Origin: a virus | Reading direction: 5' to 3' (one strand) | Length of the DNA: 22,146 bases | IMG/VR virus record: IMGVR_UViG_3300025640_000065 | Coordinates: 1 to 22,146 of that record | Part shown: in pieces, positions 20,389 to 22,146 of the stretch | Layout of the letters: each line of letters opens with the position of its first letter | Position numbering within the stretch: the stretch's first letter is position 1 | Notes under the pieces: generated by a model | The model's input: only the letters and a program-made list of their open reading frames with translations | Told to the model about the DNA's origin: nothing | Databases searched by the model: none | Position numbers and translations under genes: made by a program

Positions 20389-20572
20389 CGACTTTCTCCA
20401 CCAGTTTGCGATATTGATCAGCAGTCATCGCGTCCTCGCCAGGCTTCTTGGGTGAGTGTGCATCGGACCACCCCTCAAAAACAAGCCAAGCATCTTTCGG
20501 GATCATATCACGAATTTCATCAGGCTTTAACCCCGCGACGATCCCGTTCTTAATCATGTTGCGGACGTTCAT
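20378..20572 (-). CDS. T-like second frame of tail chaperone (64 codons)
   Basis: Reads MNVRNMIKNGIVAGLKPDEI, then RDMIPKDAWLVFEGWSDAHS and a basic end. It lies between the chaperone and tape measure genes and overlaps the latter. Its ATG overlaps the short product's stop (ATGA), so independent translation by reinitiation is possible. Expression as the tail of the frameshift fusion is more in keeping with siphophage biology. Confidence 0.65.
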   Translation of the reverse strand: MNVRNMIKNGIVAGLKPDEIRDMIPKDAWLVFEGWSDAHSPKKPGEDAMTADQYRKLVEKVDGR

Positions 20573-20943
20573 CCGCTTTGGGATAGGTCCGCTGTCTTTT
20601 TTTTTGAGGCTTCATCCGTTGCGTCAGGCATAAACGCAATTCCCAAGACAGCCTGCGCCACCTGAAACAAGCGCATCAAATCCGCTGGCGTTGAACGTGC
20701 AAGAACCTTGTCAGCGTCATGGTCCTTCATGCCGCCACCAACAAGGGCCAGCGCCAGAATATCCCGCACCTCGGTGCTTGTTGGCTTTGTGCCGCGCCCA
20801 AAAAAGCCTTCCCAAAGATCAAAAATCCCTCGGTGCTTATCCTCGAAACGCTCAATCTCACGATTGCGCAATACAAACGTGTAAGAGGTGTCGTCGATAT
20901 ACTCAACGACACCCCCACGCGGCGCTTCTGCCGTGATCGCCAT
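20378..20943 (-). CDS. tail assembly chaperone fusion made by -1 frameshifting (188 aa predicted)
   Basis: The upstream chaperone frame reaches TCA AAA AAA AAG. A -1 slip there continues without a stop as DSGPIPKR into the 64-codon frame, ending just inside the tape measure gene. The join gives 116 + 8 + 64 residues. This is the G/GT arrangement of lambda-type phages, in which the minor fusion product recruits the tape measure and the major short product chaperones tube protein. Positions and frame direction all agree. Frequency cannot be told from sequence. Confidence 0.75.
20569..20943 (-). CDS. tail assembly chaperone, GTA_gp10-like (124 aa)
   Basis: Contains YTFVLRNREIERFEDKHRGI (residues 21-40), FDLWEGFFGRGTKPTSTEVR (41-60) and DILALALVGGGM (61-72), the pattern of the GTA gp10/TAC family in which a small helical protein counts substrate or tube partners. 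It ends in ASKKKTADLSQSG, where the Lys codons form the slippery run. It is the frequent, short chaperone product. Its gene follows the tail tube gene, whose stop overlaps this start (TAATG). Confidence 0.85.
   Translation of the reverse strand: MAITAEAPRGGVVEYIDDTSYTFVLRNREIERFEDKHRGIFDLWEGFFGRGTKPTSTEVRDILALALVGGGMKDHDADKVLARSTPADLMRLFQVAQAVLGIAFMPDATDEASKKKTADLSQSG
20596..20602 (-). promoter_or_regulatory. slippery site A AAA AAG for -1 ribosomal frameshifting
   Basis: On the minus strand nine A residues (20605-20597) are followed by G. In the chaperone frame this reads TCA AAA AAA AAG, giving the canonical heptamer A AAA AAG. The -1 frame from here is open into the 20378-20572 frame. I did not find an obvious strong stem downstream within the first few bases. 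Confidence 0.75.
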
Positions 20944-21368
20944 TATGCCGCCGTGAACGCGATGACGCCGGTGCTTTCAAGGCTGACGCTGTATGTCACG
21001 CCGCCCTCAGTTTCGCCGCCGAACTCAAGCGTCGTCAAACGGAACGCGCCCGCATAAGTGCCAAAGTCTGGCACAACGATCTGAAAGTTTGCCGAATTGT
21101 CAGCCCCCATTGCGACGGTATTGGCCCGCGCCTCGGCAGTGCTGTCCTCAAAAAAGCCATCGCCAGATACAGACACGTTTTTGAGCCCCGCAAGCGTTTC
21201 GGTCCACAAGGCACCTTCTGGCGATGTGCAATCAGGCGTTGTCACATCAATCGAGGAGTTGTTGATCGTGAGCGTCTTGCTGTTCAAACCGCAAAGGTTT
21301 GCAAATGCTTCTGCCACTTCGCCGTCGCCGATCTTGACCAGCAGGGCGCGTCCGAGTTGTTTAGCCAT
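20943..21368 (-). CDS. major tail tube protein (141 aa)
   Basis: Begins MAKQLGRALLVKIGDGEVAE and contains LCGLNSKTLTINNSSIDVTT (around 24-43), GLKNVSVSGDGFF and a beta-rich C-terminus with TLEFGGETEGGVTYSVSLES. This is the TP901-1/GTA gp9-type tail tube pattern, and it is followed by the chaperone and tape measure genes. It would polymerise into the tail tube. A GGAGG lies seven bases before the ATG at 21368. The ATG at 21380 has none and would contain that Shine-Dalgarno. Confidence 0.9.
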   Translation of the reverse strand: MAKQLGRALLVKIGDGEVAEAFANLCGLNSKTLTINNSSIDVTTPDCTSPEGALWTETLAGLKNVSVSGDGFFEDSTAEARANTVAMGADNSANFQIVVPDFGTYAGAFRLTTLEFGGETEGGVTYSVSLESTGVIAFTAA

Positions 21369-21406
21369 ATCGGCCTCCATAAAGAGCGCTTGCCCAGAGC
21401 GCGGGT

Positions 21407-21823
21407 TCAGGCGGTATCAAGCATCGCTTGAAGTGCAATGACAGCCGTATAACCACGCCCGTCGCTATCTCTTGTAGCCGAAATCGTCTCGAATATCAAT
21501 TCCACCAGCGTATAGCCAGCGACTGTCACAGACGCCTCTTGACGGTGCAAAGCGTCCTTGACGGCCTCAGCTATGCGAACAGCCTCAACACGCCCTGACG
21601 GGCTGCGTGAATGCGCCTCAAGCGTGATGTCAACCAAAGCCCCCTGCGCCGTGTCAGTGTCAAAAGCATTCGGCTGGATTGTGTTGAAGCGCAGATAAGG
21701 AAATACCACATCCTGCGGAGGCTCATCATAAATCCGCCCGGCAACCAACGCAGTGACGCCAGCAGCAGCATTCAACGCGGCAAGCACGCCAACCTGCGTT
21801 GCAAGAGCATAACCATCAGCCAT
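21407..21823 (-). CDS. tail terminator/completion protein, DUF3168 (138 aa)
   Basis: The protein follows the DUF3168 pattern: ALNAAAGVTALVAGRIYDEP (around 16-35), FPYLRFNTIQ (41-50), VDITLEAHSRSPSGRVEAVR (around 64-83) and IAEAVKDALHRQEASVTVAGY. Members (GTA gp8, lambda U-like) cap the tail tube and join it to the head. It overlaps the previous neck gene by eight bases, and the tail tube gene follows after 38 bases. Confidence 0.9.
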   Translation of the reverse strand: MADGYALATQVGVLAALNAAAGVTALVAGRIYDEPPQDVVFPYLRFNTIQPNAFDTDTAQGALVDITLEAHSRSPSGRVEAVRIAEAVKDALHRQEASVTVAGYTLVELIFETISATRDSDGRGYTAVIALQAMLDTA

Positions 21824-22146
21824 TCGTTGCGTCCTTCAGTGCCTTATTCAGACTGCGTTGAACGGTGCGCTTGTGCCGCTCGCCAATCATCGCCTTCACT
21901 TCGCGCCGAAAGTTGTACCCAAACTGATTTGGCCCCCAGCCGTAGTTGATTGAATTGGCCGCAAGTCCGTTGTCCTCATTGCCATCATAGAAGTTGATAA
22001 AGCCAAATATTTCGCCTTCGCTCACTTTTACAGTGCTGCTAATGCCAGATTTCAAATCACCGTTTGCCACCGGAACAATCGCGCGGGCCTTGCGCGCGCC
22101 AGAATTGACGGTGCGTTCAATCGACTTGCGCAGCGCCTCGTGCGTC
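21816..22146 (-). CDS. HK97 gp10-like neck protein (5' end beyond window)
   Basis: The frame is open to the right edge. Visible residues begin THEALRKSIERTVNSGARKA, then RAIVPVANGDLKSGISSTVK, and end AMIGERHKRTVQRSLNKALK DATNG. The helix followed by (A/V)PVxxGxLxxSI is the signature of the HK97 gp10 family that joins head and tail. The position just before DUF3168 fits the standard order. The true start lies outside the window. Confidence 0.85.
   Translation of the reverse strand, partial: THEALRKSIERTVNSGARKARAIVPVANGDLKSGISSTVKVSEGEIFGFINFYDGNEDNGLAANSINYGWGPNQFGYNFRREVKAMIGERHKRTVQRSLNKALKDATNG

Noticed and set aside
21381-21403. Small hairpin (GCGCT/AGCGC) followed by TCTTT before the tail tube gene
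   Set aside because: The stem is only five pairs and the T-tract is interrupted, within a gap that also holds the tail tube Shine-Dalgarno. Too weak to call a terminator.
1-22146. tRNA genes, insertion sequences, integrase and attachment sites
   Set aside because: I saw no cloverleaf-like sequence, transposase, integrase or flanking direct repeat. Absence was judged by eye only.

Overview
This window is part of a tailed double-stranded DNA phage or prophage, almost certainly a siphovirus. The tail genes resemble those of alphaproteobacterial phages and the gene transfer agents of Rhodobacterales: a GTA_gp10-like tail chaperone, a DUF3168 tail terminator, a compact tail-tip set, and a fibre N-terminus of a type I know from roseophages. 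Base composition looks moderately GC-rich. I therefore infer a marine or freshwater alphaproteobacterial host, but no host gene is present to prove it. No integrase, terminase, capsid or DNA polymerase gene is visible, so lifestyle is open.

The two halves converge near 9610. The left half (1-9613) is a rightward early/middle operon whose genes mostly overlap by 1-4 bases. It starts with a DNA-handling module: a Sak4-like AAA ATPase, DUF669, a Cas4-like PD-(D/E)XK nuclease with a probable Fe-S cluster, a C5-cytosine methyltransferase, a DEAH helicase with a zinc site, and a VRR-NUC nuclease. A small leftward gene for a ribbon-helix-helix protein (5244-5387) breaks the operon. It faces a 57-aa gene across a perfect 14-bp palindrome, and the palindrome's half-site recurs over a promoter-like sequence before the next gene. 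An accessory stretch follows: an alanine-repeat protein, a 30-aa membrane peptide, three consecutive putative nucleic-acid-binding proteins, several small phage proteins, a Lar-like restriction-alleviation protein and an HD-domain nucleotidase. Several of these genes share near-identical Shine-Dalgarno leaders.

The right half (9608-22146) is the leftward late operon. In transcription order it holds a neck protein (cut by the window edge), DUF3168, the major tail protein, the tail chaperone with a canonical A AAA AAG slippery site joining two frames, the tape measure, two tail-tip proteins, an NlpC/P60-like peptidase, a J-like host-specificity protein, a fibre, four small genes of unknown function plus a LamG-like structural protein, and the lysis cassette. 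The lysis cassette comprises a membrane coiled-coil protein, a T7-lysozyme-type amidase, a holin candidate, a 19-codon ORF, and overlapping Rz/Rz1-like spanins.

The points most worth a second look are the programmed -1 frameshift, the dual-frame methyltransferase gene, the ribbon-helix-helix/palindrome circuit, the recombination module with its Cas4-like nuclease, and the repeated translation-initiation cassettes.
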